NCBI GenBank assembly: GCA_030949385.1
Contig: JAUZSP010000001.1
Coordinates: 1-64,000, forward strand
Direction: 5' to 3'
Origin: Gammaproteobacteria bacterium
GTDB taxonomy: Bacteria; Pseudomonadota; Gammaproteobacteria; JAUZRS01
Length of the DNA stretch: 64,000 nt
This document shows positions 19,712 to 29,073 of this stretch, piece after piece (the stretch's first letter is position 1; every line of letters begins with the position of its first letter). The notes under the pieces were generated by a model. The model had not been told where the DNA came from and made no database searches. It was given only the letters and a program-made list of their open reading frames with translations. Position numbers and translations under genes: made by a program.

Positions 19712-22700
19712 ATCATTATTTGATACTTTATCCAGCTTATATACGGCTATTGCAGATGAAACGGACAATAAGGCTAGTGCTTTACTACTACTTCAATTAA
19801 GAAGCTGGTTAACCAAGCTTTGTAAGTTTGATCCTCGTTCTGGTCATGAATTACCACAAGGATTAGATGAAATATTGCAAAAGTTAGCAACAGAGGATAG
19901 CCCCCATAAAAGTGCAATCCAAGACCGCCTGTATCGTATTTTGGAGCATGTTAATGATGCATTACAAACCACGCTGGATAATGTAAATCATAAAATCCTG
20001 CGTGAACATGCCATGGTTCCTATTTATGCCGCGCGAGAGGTTGATAGTGTTAGTATTCAGTGGCTCAGCAAACAAACAGGAAGAAATCTCAGAGAAAAAC
20101 TGGCTGGAAAACCTTATATTAAAGCGGTTCGCAGAAGAAGTAGCTCGGATACAACGGAAAATAAACTACTAAAAGCCTTTGCGATAAAGCTTGAAGATAA
20201 ACTGTATCATCAAGAGGCGTTATTTAAGGCTTTGAGCCTTGGATATAATGATAAGTTACTATTAGGATTACAACGCTGGCTAAGGCACGAAGAAGCTAAA
20301 GAAATAGGTTTGTGGAACAATATTCCTCCAAATAACACCCTCCTTCAAGATAGACGCTATCGAAAAGTATGGGAGGCATGGCTCTGGCTACAACGGCTTG
20401 ATGACGATATTCAGCGTGATAGTAATCGACTGAGTGCTGATTTATTGACCGCTATCTATTGGTCGATGATTTCTGTCTTAAAACAATCGACTCGGGTAAG
20501 ACTCACTCAGCAACCTGTAATCTTCGATTATGATAACTATCAGCTTTTCCCCTTTGATGATACTATTAAGGGTTATCTCTATCCTGAGAAAGATCATTCG
20601 GTTCAGTATGGCGTGATTAGAAATATTGTGGCAGGTAAGCCCTTTGGATTTATTCGTACAAAAGAAAAAAATGATTATTTCTTTCATGCTAATGATTTAA
20701 TTGCAGGATTAGATCTTGAAAATTTGAAAGTAAAAACTGCCGTTAGCTTTGTTGCAGGAAAAAATAATCAAGGCGAATGTGCAAAGAAAATTAGTCTTTA
20801 TAAGGAGGTTAGGCCTAAGAAATTAACAAGCAGTTTGTCGGATGATAAAATTCAAATAACAGTAGAATCAGAAAAGTCATTTGTCCTTGAAAAAATAGAT
20901 GTGGAACTTTCCCTTCAGTTAAATCCAAAAGACCTCAGTCATTTCGTTTCACAAGTTTCAGATACCCTTTTAAATACGTTAAAAATTCAAAAGATCAAAT
21001 CAGATATATCACAAGCTACAAAAACTGTAGCAGAAAGCACTGTGATAGACTTATGTGCAACTCGCCCAATATACACTACAGATAGTGATCCAGCGAGTGC
21101 TCAGCATTTGCCATTCCGTTTACTACTGCAACGATGGAGGCATGAATCAACGGGTTCAATTGATATAGACTGTTCAAGCTCAACAGCAATCAGACTTACT
21201 CCTACTATATTATCGACCAGTATGTATGATTTATTTTCTGACGATAAATCAGAAGACAAGCAAGTTAAGGAGTTCAGATCACAATCGGCACTATTCTTTG
21301 CAAATAAAATTCGTCAACAGATACAGACAAATAGGCTCACTTATCTAGTGCCTGATGCAATTAATGATTTTTCATTAGAAACTACTCGAAAAAGCATTAA
21401 TTTTTACTACCCAAAGGCAACGCCTTTACCTAAAAGCATTGCTTCTATTTTTGAATGGCAATCATCAAGTAGCTTTCAAACATCAAAAATTAAAGAAAAT
21501 GATATTGTTGTGGTCACTGATATTACAAATAATGGATATTCGTTTACACCTGTTATTTGTAAGTTTAAGGATGAACTAAAATCAAAAATCACTGATAGCC
21601 GAGGATTTTACTGGGAGCGTCATCCTTCAGTAGTGATAGACAAGAAGAATATAACTCATAGACTTGTAGAGATAATAAAGACAATCTCTAACCCAAATGA
21701 AATATTAGCACTGTTTGGCTCAGAAGGTTTGATAAATGAAGCAGGTCAACTATCTTTTTGCGATGATAAGCAAAAGTGGTTTGATATACCTGATGAACTA
21801 AAGAGCTTTCTATCTGCTAATAAAATTGAATACTCTAGTATTGCCAATGAAATCAGAGAAAGTCTTCCTGTTATTAAAAGGCTTTCAAGAAAAAGTACTT
21901 TATTTATACTTCCGCTCTCACAAGGTATAAACACCCCAAAGAGTAACGATAAATCAGTTTTTTTGTTGAAAAATAATAGGGCTATTACTACCGGTGGACT
22001 TTCTCTTAATCAATGGCAGGAACAAGCAGGAGATATTCCGCTTTGGCGTGACCATTTACCAGAATTATCAATTGAAATACCACAAGAAGGAAGAACGCAA
22101 CAATTTTTCCTCGTAAAAGATACAACAGTAGCCCCAATGCGAGGCAAGCGAATAACAATACCAATAAAAGAAACCTTTACATTGCCTGCAAATAAAAGCA
22201 ATTACCAGTTCCCACTAAAAATGGGCGATGGTAGACAGGCACTTCATCATTCAGCCGAACTAAGATCACCACATTTCCCCTTAGCTGTAGATACTGTTTG
22301 CACATTAAAAATGACCTATACCTATGGGGATGATGATCCGTATCAGCTAAAATTTGTTCCAGTAGATCCTAAAAAAGCAGGCTTTAACTCAATATTGGTT
22401 GATTGGCGCTCTATGGGTAGTTTGCCGCCTATTGACTTATCAAGTTTGCCTGTTCCTGATTTTCCTAAGCCTAAAACTTGGGCTTATTTTCGTATGTATC
22501 CTAAAGAAAATGGGGATGGTTATTCTGATCTTCTGGGTTGGGTGAAAAGAGATATAGAGAAAATAATAAATTATGAGATATTTTTTTGCGGTCCGGAATG
22601 TAATCGAATTTATTATGAAGAAATGGAGGGTATATGGAGTTGGAAAGAGGATAAAAATGGCAATAAAATAAGCTGGGTTTCAATTGATATTAGTGGTAAG

Positions 22701-23681
22701 CCTCATGAGATCTTCTTTCATGAATCTGACTTCGAAAAATATGAAGAAAATGCAAATTCAATATCTTTTGATTTGATGGAGCAGCAAGGGCGTAATGGGT
22801 TTAAGGCTATAAATATTACTTTAGGAAAAACAATTCCTAATAAAACAATTAATCAATTAAAGAAAAGCTGGCGCTTCCCTATTTTTACGATATGGAATAA
22901 TGGGCATTCACTCTCTGAATCAGATGCGCCTAACGACTTCAGAAATATTATTCAAGAAGGCTCCGAATCCGCACTTTCATTAATTAACTCAGAAGGAGTG
23001 CCAAAGTCCTTAAAAGATGAGCTGTTCTTCTTTTTGAGTTGTTTTCATAAAGATGCTCCAATGCAGGTGGCTGAATCATTAATTGAGTATTCAAAGGACA
23101 AACAGAATCTAAGAAAATTTCATCGGCACATTGCTTTTGCTATCGGCTCAGGAGAGCTTGATTGGCAAAAAGTACTACTAGCGAATACGCTTAATCCTAT
23201 AGACAATGAAGGGTTGACTCGTTCAATTACTTTAGAAATACTTGCAATAGCATTTTGGCGTGTAGAGTCACTTATTTTTGAACTTGATGAAGATACTATT
23301 GATGCTCTTTTAAATACCTTGTTGGGGTGTTTTAGGATAGATCTTAATAAAATTCAGGAGCAAAAAAATTCATATAAAGTAAATACTCTTTGTAGGCATC
23401 TTGAGCTTTTATTAGCTTTGTTGAGAACAAGAAAATATGAATCTGAACAGATTAAATTGCTGCTGTCTCCAGGCAGAGACATTACAAAAAAACTCATAAT
23501 AGTCATTGATGATATTATCAACAATGACATTCAGTTAAAGTCACGCATAGACCTCAATATTGATAAGCCAGAGAGCTTTTATAAAACCCCCGATTTATTA
23601 TATGCCTTAAAAATGTACCTTACGGGTGATGTGGCTGGCAATACAATAATCGTTAATAGCATAAGTATGGATGATAAATAA
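19704..23681 (+). CDS. DUF2357-like McrC-type partner with embedded cold-shock-like domain
   Basis: 1,325 residues, the last gene of the operon. The N-terminal ~300 residues resemble DUF2357/PD-(D/E)XK proteins encoded beside McrB-like ATPases: 'SSSDTTENKLLKAFA' with a likely catalytic Glu near 153, then 'RYRKVWEAWLWLQRLD'. Residues ~300-370 form a cold-shock-like OB fold: 'GVIRNIVAGKPFGFI' followed by 'NDYFFHANDL', matching the RNP-like FGFI and FFHxxD motifs that bind single-stranded nucleic acid. The remaining ~950 residues are unrecognised and helical towards the end. The order McrB-like ATPase then this protein suggests a motor-effector pair. Nuclease activity is inferred; the cold-shock region is the better supported domain. 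Confidence 0.7.
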   Translation: MTKSLFDTLSSLYTAIADETDNKASALLLLQLRSWLTKLCKFDPRSGHELPQGLDEILQKLATEDSPHKSAIQDRLYRILEHVNDALQTTLDNVNHKILREHAMVPIYAAREVDSVSIQWLSKQTGRNLREKLAGKPYIKAVRRRSSSDTTENKLLKAFAIKLEDKLYHQEALFKALSLGYNDKLLLGLQRWLRHEEAKEIGLWNNIPPNNTLLQDRRYRKVWEAWLWLQRLDDDIQRDSNRLSADLLTAIYWSMISVLKQSTRVRLTQQPVIFDYDNYQLFPFDDTIKGYLYPEKDHSVQYGVIRNIVAGKPFGFIRTKEKNDYFFHANDLIAGLDLENLKVKTAVSFVAGKNNQGECAKKISLYKEVRPKKLTSSLSDDKIQITVESEKSFVLEKIDVELSLQLNPKDLSHFVSQVSDTLLNTLKIQKIKSDISQATKTVAESTVIDLCATRPIYTTDSDPASAQHLPFRLLLQRWRHESTGSIDIDCSSSTAIRLTPTILSTSMYDLFSDDKSEDKQVKEFRSQSALFFANKIRQQIQTNRLTYLVPDAINDFSLETTRKSINFYYPKATPLPKSIASIFEWQSSSSFQTSKIKENDIVVVTDITNNGYSFTPVICKFKDELKSKITDSRGFYWERHPSVVIDKKNITHRLVEIIKTISNPNEILALFGSEGLINEAGQLSFCDDKQKWFDIPDELKSFLSANKIEYSSIANEIRESLPVIKRLSRKSTLFILPLSQGINTPKSNDKSVFLLKNNRAITTGGLSLNQWQEQAGDIPLWRDHLPELSIEIPQEGRTQQFFLVKDTTVAPMRGKRITIPIKETFTLPANKSNYQFPLKMGDGRQALHHSAELRSPHFPLAVDTVCTLKMTYTYGDDDPYQLKFVPVDPKKAGFNSILVDWRSMGSLPPIDLSSLPVPDFPKPKTWAYFRMYPKENGDGYSDLLGWVKRDIEKIINYEIFFCGPECNRIYYEEMEGIWSWKEDKNGNKISWVSIDISGKPHEIFFHESDFEKYEENANSISFDLMEQQGRNGFKAINITLGKTIPNKTINQLKKSWRFPIFTIWNNGHSLSESDAPNDFRNIIQEGSESALSLINSEGVPKSLKDELFFFLSCFHKDAPMQVAESLIEYSKDKQNLRKFHRHIAFAIGSGELDWQKVLLANTLNPIDNEGLTRSITLEILAIAFWRVESLIFELDEDTIDALLNTLLGCFRIDLNKIQEQKNSYKVNTLCRHLELLLALLRTRKYESEQIKLLLSPGRDITKKLIIVIDDIINNDIQLKSRIDLNIDKPESFYKTPDLLYALKMYLTGDVAGNTIIVNSISMDDK

Positions 23682-23873
23682 GTTTGGCTTTTAACGGATT
23701 CCTAGGTCGTGGTGTAACATGGATAAATTGACACCAATTTGGCCATCAACTTCATGCAAGAACCCAAGGTACTCGTTCTAAGCAAGCTGCTTGATGACCC
23801 CCTGTGTCAGGGTAGTTGTCCGGTGAGTTGAATCAGTAAACTTAACTCTCAGGGGGCGGAAAGTAATCCCGCA

Positions 23874-24341
23874 ATGCCCAGATACACCGAAGGCTTCAAA
23901 GAGCAAATTGTACAGAAAATGATGCCACCGAACGCCCAGTCCATCGCCCAAATCAGTCGTGAGACCGGTGTCTGTGTCCCGACCCTGTACACTTGGAAAA
24001 ACAGATACCAAAACGAAGGAAGAGCCGTGCCAGCAGACCCATCAAACCCTGAAAACTGGAGTGGCCAAGACAAACTGGCCGTTGTGATTGAGATCGCCGC
24101 TTTGAATGAGCAAGAACTGTCCGAATACTGTCGCAAGAAAGGACTCTATGCGGAACAAATTGAACTCTGGAAAGAGGCCGCGATTGCAGGCAATGAAAAC
24201 CCAGAGCGTCTGAGTAAAACCGAGCGGCGTGAATTCCAACAGCTGAAGAAAAGCACCCGTAAAACAGAGAAGGATCTGAGACGCAAAGAGAAAGCTCTGG
24301 CAGAGGCAGCGGCCTTATTGATCCTCGAAAAAAGCCCATAG
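23874..24341 (+). CDS. IS3-family transposase OrfA
   Basis: 155 residues with an N-terminal helix-turn-helix ('ISRETGVCVPTLYTWKNRY') that binds the IS ends, and a C-terminal Lys/Arg-rich coiled coil. In many IS3 elements OrfA and OrfB overlap and are joined by -1 frameshifting. Here OrfA stops at 24341 and OrfB starts at 24368 after a GGGGCAGGAGAGG ribosome-site-like stretch, so the two may be made separately. The gene appears intact. Confidence 0.9.
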   Translation: MPRYTEGFKEQIVQKMMPPNAQSIAQISRETGVCVPTLYTWKNRYQNEGRAVPADPSNPENWSGQDKLAVVIEIAALNEQELSEYCRKKGLYAEQIELWKEAAIAGNENPERLSKTERREFQQLKKSTRKTEKDLRRKEKALAEAAALLILEKSP

Positions 24342-24367
24342 GCCTTCTGGGGGGCAGGAGAGGCCGA

Positions 24368-25447
24368 ATGATTCCCTCCGAAGACCGTCAGAAGGCGATT
24401 GAATGGATTGACGAAGCCATGACCGCCGGAGCACGTCAGCATAAGGCCTGCGAGGTGCTGGAGATTGATGCCCGCACCCTGCGCCGTTGGCAGCAACAGC
24501 TCAGAGAAGAACAACGGCTAACGGATCGGCGCAAAGAAGCCGCCGCCAACCGAACGCCTGCCAATAAACTGAGAGAAGAAGAGCGCCAACAGATTGTGGA
24601 GATTTGTAATCAGCCTGAATACAAGAGCTTACCGCCTTCTCAGATCGTACCGATGCTGGCGGATCAAGGGCAGTACATCGCCTCAGAGTCAAGTTACTAC
24701 CGTGTTTTAAGGTCGGTGGATCAGGTCAACCGCAGAGGACGAGCTGAAGCGTCTAAAACGAGAAGCAAACCCAAAGGCTACAAAGCAGAAAAGCCGAATG
24801 CGGTTTGGAGTTGGGACATCACCTATTTGGCTTCCGCACTGAAAGGTCACTTTTACTACCTTTACCTCATCGAAGACATTTTTAGCCGCAAAATTGTGGG
24901 CTGGGAAATCCATGAAGAGGAGAGCGCAGCCCATGCCAGTCAGCTGATCCAAAAAGCCTGTCTCAGCGAAGGCACTCATCAGGACGGGTTGGTTTTACAC
25001 TCGGACAACGGCAGTCCAATGAAAGGCGCGACCATGCTGGCCACATTGCAAAAACTGGGCGTTATTCCCTCTTTCAGTCGCCCTTCGGTAAGCGATGACA
25101 ACCCCTATTCAGAAAGCCTGTTCCGAACCTTGAAATACACGCCAAGCTACCCAAGAAAACCCTTTGAAAGCCTAGACGAGGCGCGCAAATGGGTTCATGG
25201 GTTTGTTCAATGGTACAACGAGGAACACCGCCACAGCTCGATTCGGTTTGTTACCCCAAGTCAGCGTCACAACGGCAAGGACAGCGCTATTTTAGAGAAG
25301 CGAAACGCGGTCTATGAGGCCGCCAAAGAGCGAAATCCGACACGGTGGTCAGGAGACACCAGAGACTGGAGTCCGGTCACTGAGGTGTGGCTCAACCCAC
25401 CGAAAGAGATACGAGCTGAGGAGCAGAAATTGCCTAAAGCGGCGTGA
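24368..25447 (+). CDS. IS3-family transposase OrfB (DDE integrase core)
   Basis: 359 residues. An N-terminal helix-turn-helix part is followed by the rve integrase core with the DDE triad: D in 'WSWDITYLAS', D in 'LHSDNGSPMKG' and E in 'NPYSESLFRTLKY'. The C-terminal 'FVQWYNEEHRHSSI' is the usual IS3 ending. All catalytic residues are present and the frame is open, so it could be active. It starts 26 bp after OrfA on the same strand. Confidence 0.93.
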   Translation: MIPSEDRQKAIEWIDEAMTAGARQHKACEVLEIDARTLRRWQQQLREEQRLTDRRKEAAANRTPANKLREEERQQIVEICNQPEYKSLPPSQIVPMLADQGQYIASESSYYRVLRSVDQVNRRGRAEASKTRSKPKGYKAEKPNAVWSWDITYLASALKGHFYYLYLIEDIFSRKIVGWEIHEEESAAHASQLIQKACLSEGTHQDGLVLHSDNGSPMKGATMLATLQKLGVIPSFSRPSVSDDNPYSESLFRTLKYTPSYPRKPFESLDEARKWVHGFVQWYNEEHRHSSIRFVTPSQRHNGKDSAILEKRNAVYEAAKERNPTRWSGDTRDWSPVTEVWLNPPKEIRAEEQKLPKAA

Positions 25448-25472
25448 GAAAAACCGGACAACTTTGTTGACA

Positions 25473-25618
25473 AACACCGATGATGAAAGAGTGTATGAAG
25501 ATATTTGCAAAATTAGCGGGCCGGAAGAGATTGAATGCCCTCACTGCCAATCGAAAAAAGTGATTCGTTGAGGACGATATCATAACCAGAAAGCAGGTCG
25601 TCGATATCGGTGTTTGTC
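25473..25618 (+). pseudogene. Remnant of an IS1/IS1595-type transposase N-terminal zinc ribbon
   Basis: An open stretch encodes 'ECPHCQSKKVIR', then a TGA, then in the same frame 'GRYHNQKAGRRYRCL'. Together these are the Cys-x2-Cys ... Tyr-Arg-Cys zinc ribbon that begins InsA-like transposases, with a stop codon in the linker. It ends abruptly at 25618, where the second copy of the rpfE-like repeat starts. It is the broken end of an older element and marks the right island junction. Confidence 0.65.
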
Positions 25619-25873
25619 AACAACACGGAACTCGGTGCTGCTGGACAACGAAGCCTACAGCCTGTTGATCAACGGTGATCTGCACGGCTGGCGGGAGGCG
25701 CTGCCAAAGCTGGAGGCGCACCTGCAACGGGCTGAAACGCTGCTGCGTGAGGGGGTGTTTTCTGAGTTGGAACTGCTGCCACTGAACGGCCATGTGTATC
25801 GTTTGAACCGCTGGCGTTTGCGTCAGTTTTGGCGCAGGGGATCGTCTCTTGCTGCGCATTTTTTCCCGAGTTA
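25619..25873 (+). repeat. 255-bp direct repeat, right copy (island boundary)
   Basis: Same-strand copy of 462-716, with one base different. It is followed by the A that completes a TAA stop and then the native intergenic region before sdaA, so this copy probably keeps the original chromosomal right flank. It joins directly to the IS1-type remnant on its left. Confidence 0.95.
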
Positions 25874-25874
25874 A
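25619..25874 (+). pseudogene. 3' fragment of the rpfE-like gene
   Basis: The last 84 codons of the rpfE-like gene, including stop TAA, without the rest of the gene. The frame joins that of the transposase remnant upstream (via 'CLSTTRNSVLL'). No start or ribosome site belongs to it, so it is probably not expressed as a functional protein. Its identity to the left copy suggests the duplication is recent or maintained by recombination. Confidence 0.85.
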
Positions 25875-25912
25875 CGACTTTAAAATGAATTTTTAACAGT
25901 GAGTAAAAAATC

Positions 25913-27286
25913 ATGTTTATCAGTGTGCTGAATCTTTTAAAAATCGGGATTGGTCCGTCGAGTTCCCATACGATGGGGTAGATGGTGGCAGCAGAGGCGT
26001 TTATGCAGCGGGTACAGGCCTACTGTAGTGAGGAAGGCCTTTTATCAGGCTCGGTGCGGTGTTGTTTAAGAGGCTCATTGTCCGCTACCGGTAAGGGTCA
26101 CGCGACGGATCGTGCGGTGGCGTTGGGGCTGAATGGGTATTTGCCAAGCGCGGTGGCCGAAGTGGATTTGGATACGCTGGTTGAGCGTATTTGGCAAAAA
26201 AACAGCCTTGATCTGCATCAGGGGGCGCTTTTATTCTCTGCCAGCCGAGATATTATTTTTGATATGGGAGAGCCTCTGCCTGAGCACCCTAACGGCTTGC
26301 TCTTTTATCTGTTGGATGACAAGGGTGAAACTCGGTTGAGTGAAACCTATTTTTCCATTGGTGGGGGGTTTATCTGCACTTTGGCTGAAATCAATCAGAT
26401 TGTTGCTCCACTGGAGATGAAAGCCGTCAGCGCCTTCCCTTATGGATTTGATTGCGCTGATTTGATGTTGTCGATGTCCGTGGAGAGTGGTTTGTCGGTT
26501 GCGCAGATGAAACGTTGCAATGAAGAGAGCTTAATTGAAGCGTCGTGTTTGGATGACGGCTTGGATCTTATTTGGCAAGCAATGGTGCAGTGCATTGAAC
26601 GAGGCTTGGCGACAGAAGGGGAGCTGCCAGGAGGTTTGCAGATACAGCGCCGAGCCAAGGGATTGCATGAGCAGCTGCAACGGCAGCCGAACGGAGCCGA
26701 TGTGAACGATTGGTTGTGTGCGTATGCGATGGCGGTTAATGAGGAAAATGCGGCGGGGCATCGGGTGGTGACGGCGCCCACCAACGGTGCGGCGGGGGTG
26801 ATTCCGGCGGTGTTGTATTATTTTGTTAAACACCAAGACGGAAGCCCACAACAGGTGCGCGACTTTTTGTTAACGGCGGCGGCTATTGGTGGGCTGATTA
26901 AGCACCTCAGCTCAATTTCTGGAGCGGAAGTGGGTTGCCAAGGCGAGGTGGGGTCGGCAGCGGCGATGGCGGCGGCGGGGTTGTGTGCGGTTCGAGGTGG
27001 CAGTACCCAACAGGTTGAACATGCCGCTGAAATTGCGCTCGAACATCATCTGGGCATGACCTGTGATCCGGTTCATGGTTTGGTGCAGGTGCCTTGCATT
27101 GAGCGCAACGGCTTTGGCGCAATCAAGGCTTACACCGCCAGTTCTCTTGCGTTGCGTGGCACGGGTGAGCACTTTATGTCGTTGGATAAATGCATTGCGG
27201 CTATGAAGCAGACGGGAGAAGAGATGTCGGTGAAGTTCAAAGAGACCTCTCTTGGGGGGCTTGCGGTGACCATTACAGAGTGTTAA
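25913..27286 (+). pseudogene. sdaA: L-serine dehydratase with in-frame amber codon near the N-terminus
   Basis: Iron-sulfur L-serine ammonia-lyase, which converts serine to pyruvate and ammonia. Translation from ATG 25913 gives the conserved N-terminus with 'GIGPSSSHTMG', then TAG at 25979-25981 where the family has Pro (motif SSSHT-x-GPM), then in the same frame the complete remainder from ATG 25982 (434 codons). Cluster-binding cysteine regions are present ('GAEVGCQGEVGSA' and 'GMTCDPVHGLVQVPC'). If translation restarts at 25982, the SSSHT substrate loop is lost and activity is doubtful. Otherwise the gene shows no decay, so the nonsense change is recent, suppressed or an error. It lies just right of the island junction. 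Confidence 0.88.
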
Positions 27287-27321
27287 TAACGTGGGTCTGA
27301 TTTTTCCTTAAGGCCACTGCC

Positions 27322-29049
27322 GTGCCCACACTTACTTTAAAACAACGCCCTCTGCCCCAGCCACTGCCGGATCTGGGGCTACCGCCGCTGTTGACGCGGA
27401 TTTTGGCTGCACGCAAAATCACCTCAAACCGAGGTCTTTCTTACTCTTTGCAGGATCTGTTGCCACCAAGCGATTTGGGTGGCATGAGCGCGGCGGTGGC
27501 GTTGCTGGTGACGGCGTTGACTGAGCGTCAGCGGATTTTGATTGTCGGTGATTTTGATGCCGACGGTGCGACCAGCAGCGCCTTGGCGGTGGCGGCGCTG
27601 AGAGCGATGGGGGCGGCTTTTGTCGATTTTTTGGTGCCAAACCGGTTTGAGTTCGGTTACGGGTTGACCCCTGAAATTGTCGCCGTGGCCGCTAAAAAAA
27701 AGCCCGATCTTCTGATCACAGTGGACAACGGGGTCTCCAGTATCGAGGGCGTAGCGGCAGCGCAGGCGTTGGGGATCAAGGTCTTGGTGACGGATCATCA
27801 TCTGCCAGGGGTGCAACTGCCCACAGCGGAGGCAATGGTGAACCCCAATCTGCACGGTGAGACCTTTGCGAGTAAAAACTTGGCCGGTGTTGGGGTGGCT
27901 TTTTACTTGATGATGGCTTTACGCGCTGAGTTGCGTAGCCAAAACTGGTTTGTTGAGCAGAACATTCTCGAACCCAACTTGGCCAGCTATTTGGATCTGG
28001 TGGCTTTGGGCACGGTGGCGGATCTGGTGACGCTGGATCAGAACAACCGTATTTTGGTGCAGCAGGGTTTGCAGCGCATTCGCAGCGGTGTCTGTCGTCC
28101 AGGGATTGCGGCTCTGATTGAGGTTAGCGGTCGCACGGCAGGCCGTTTTGTTAGCAGTGATTTTGCCTTTGCTCTGGGGCCGCGCATCAATGCGGCGGGT
28201 CGTATTGATGACATGTCGGTGGGGATTAATTGTCTGTTGAGTGACGATCATGAGGAGGCGCTGGCGCTGGCGCAGCAGTTGGATGGTTTGAATCGGGAAC
28301 GGCGCAGCATTGAGGCAGAGATGCAGGGTGAGGCGGAGGGTGTGCTGGAGAGCTTGAAAAATTTAGGCCGCAAAGAGTTACCCTCAGGTCTCTGTCTGTT
28401 TCAGCCTCATTGGCATCAAGGTGTGATTGGCATTGTGGCGGGAAGAGTGAAAGATCAGCTGCATCGGCCGGTGATTGTGTTTGCCGCTCAAGAGGAGGGT
28501 AGTGAGGTGATTAAAGGTTCAGCGCGCTCAATTCCTGATCTGCACATTCGAGACGTGTTGGCCTCCGTGGCCAGCGCACATCCAAAGCTGATTTTGACCT
28601 TTGGCGGTCATGCAATGGCGGCGGGTTTGAGTCTGTTAGAAAAGAACTTGGCACTGTTCCGGCAAGCGTTTACTGAACAGGTGGAGATTGCGTTGGCGGG
28701 ACGGATGCCAGATCGTGAAATTTTGACCGACGGTGTGTTGCAGGCTGAGGACTTTAATTTGGAACGTGCAGAGCAGTTGCGTAATCTGATGCCGTGGGGG
28801 CAGGGGTTTGAGGTGCCGCTGTTTGAGGGGCGTTTTGAGTTGCTGGAGCAGCGTCGCGTGGGAGATAAACATTGGAAAATGCAGCTGCAAGCGGAGGGTT
28901 CTTTTATTCTGGTGGACGCTATTTTATTTAACTACGAAGCAGAACTGCCTCTCAAAGAGGACATTTGGTTGGATCTGGTGTATCAATTAGATGTGAATTT
29001 TTTTCGAGGTAAAAAGTCACTGCAATTGTTGATTGAAGCCGTGGTGTAA
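27322..29049 (+). CDS. recJ: Single-stranded-DNA-specific exonuclease RecJ
   Basis: 575 residues from GTG 27322, the usual RecJ length. DHH-family motifs: 'VGDFDADGATSSALA' (motif I, metal-binding Asp residues), 'TVDNG' and 'VTDHHLPG' (motif III), and the DHHA1 region 'FGGHAMAAGLSL'. RecJ degrades single-stranded DNA 5'-3' in recombination and mismatch repair. Proximity to an rpfE-like gene on one side and to prfB and lysS on the other is a common gammaproteobacterial order. It starts 35 bp after sdaA. Confidence 0.96.
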   Translation: MPTLTLKQRPLPQPLPDLGLPPLLTRILAARKITSNRGLSYSLQDLLPPSDLGGMSAAVALLVTALTERQRILIVGDFDADGATSSALAVAALRAMGAAFVDFLVPNRFEFGYGLTPEIVAVAAKKKPDLLITVDNGVSSIEGVAAAQALGIKVLVTDHHLPGVQLPTAEAMVNPNLHGETFASKNLAGVGVAFYLMMALRAELRSQNWFVEQNILEPNLASYLDLVALGTVADLVTLDQNNRILVQQGLQRIRSGVCRPGIAALIEVSGRTAGRFVSSDFAFALGPRINAAGRIDDMSVGINCLLSDDHEEALALAQQLDGLNRERRSIEAEMQGEAEGVLESLKNLGRKELPSGLCLFQPHWHQGVIGIVAGRVKDQLHRPVIVFAAQEEGSEVIKGSARSIPDLHIRDVLASVASAHPKLILTFGGHAMAAGLSLLEKNLALFRQAFTEQVEIALAGRMPDREILTDGVLQAEDFNLERAEQLRNLMPWGQGFEVPLFEGRFELLEQRRVGDKHWKMQLQAEGSFILVDAILFNYEAELPLKEDIWLDLVYQLDVNFFRGKKSLQLLIEAVV

Positions 29050-29073
29050 TGAATTTAGGTGGTTGAGTTTTTT

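Larger units (their letters stand above)
23805..25472 (+). mobile_element. IS3-family insertion sequence
   Basis: Two transposase genes lie between imperfect inverted repeats at 23805-23824 and 25453-25472, which match at about 16 of 20 positions and share the block AGTTGTCCGGT on the left. No clear target duplication is seen (left flank ends CTG, right flank begins AAC), so the ends may be off by a few bases or the element may have rearranged with the IS1-type remnant beside it. It closes the right side of the island. Confidence 0.75.

Noticed and set aside
23682-23804. Possible gene remnant between the DUF2357-like gene and the IS3 element
   Set aside because: A 123-bp stretch has a short ATG frame at 23719 but no recognisable product; I cannot support more than unassigned sequence.
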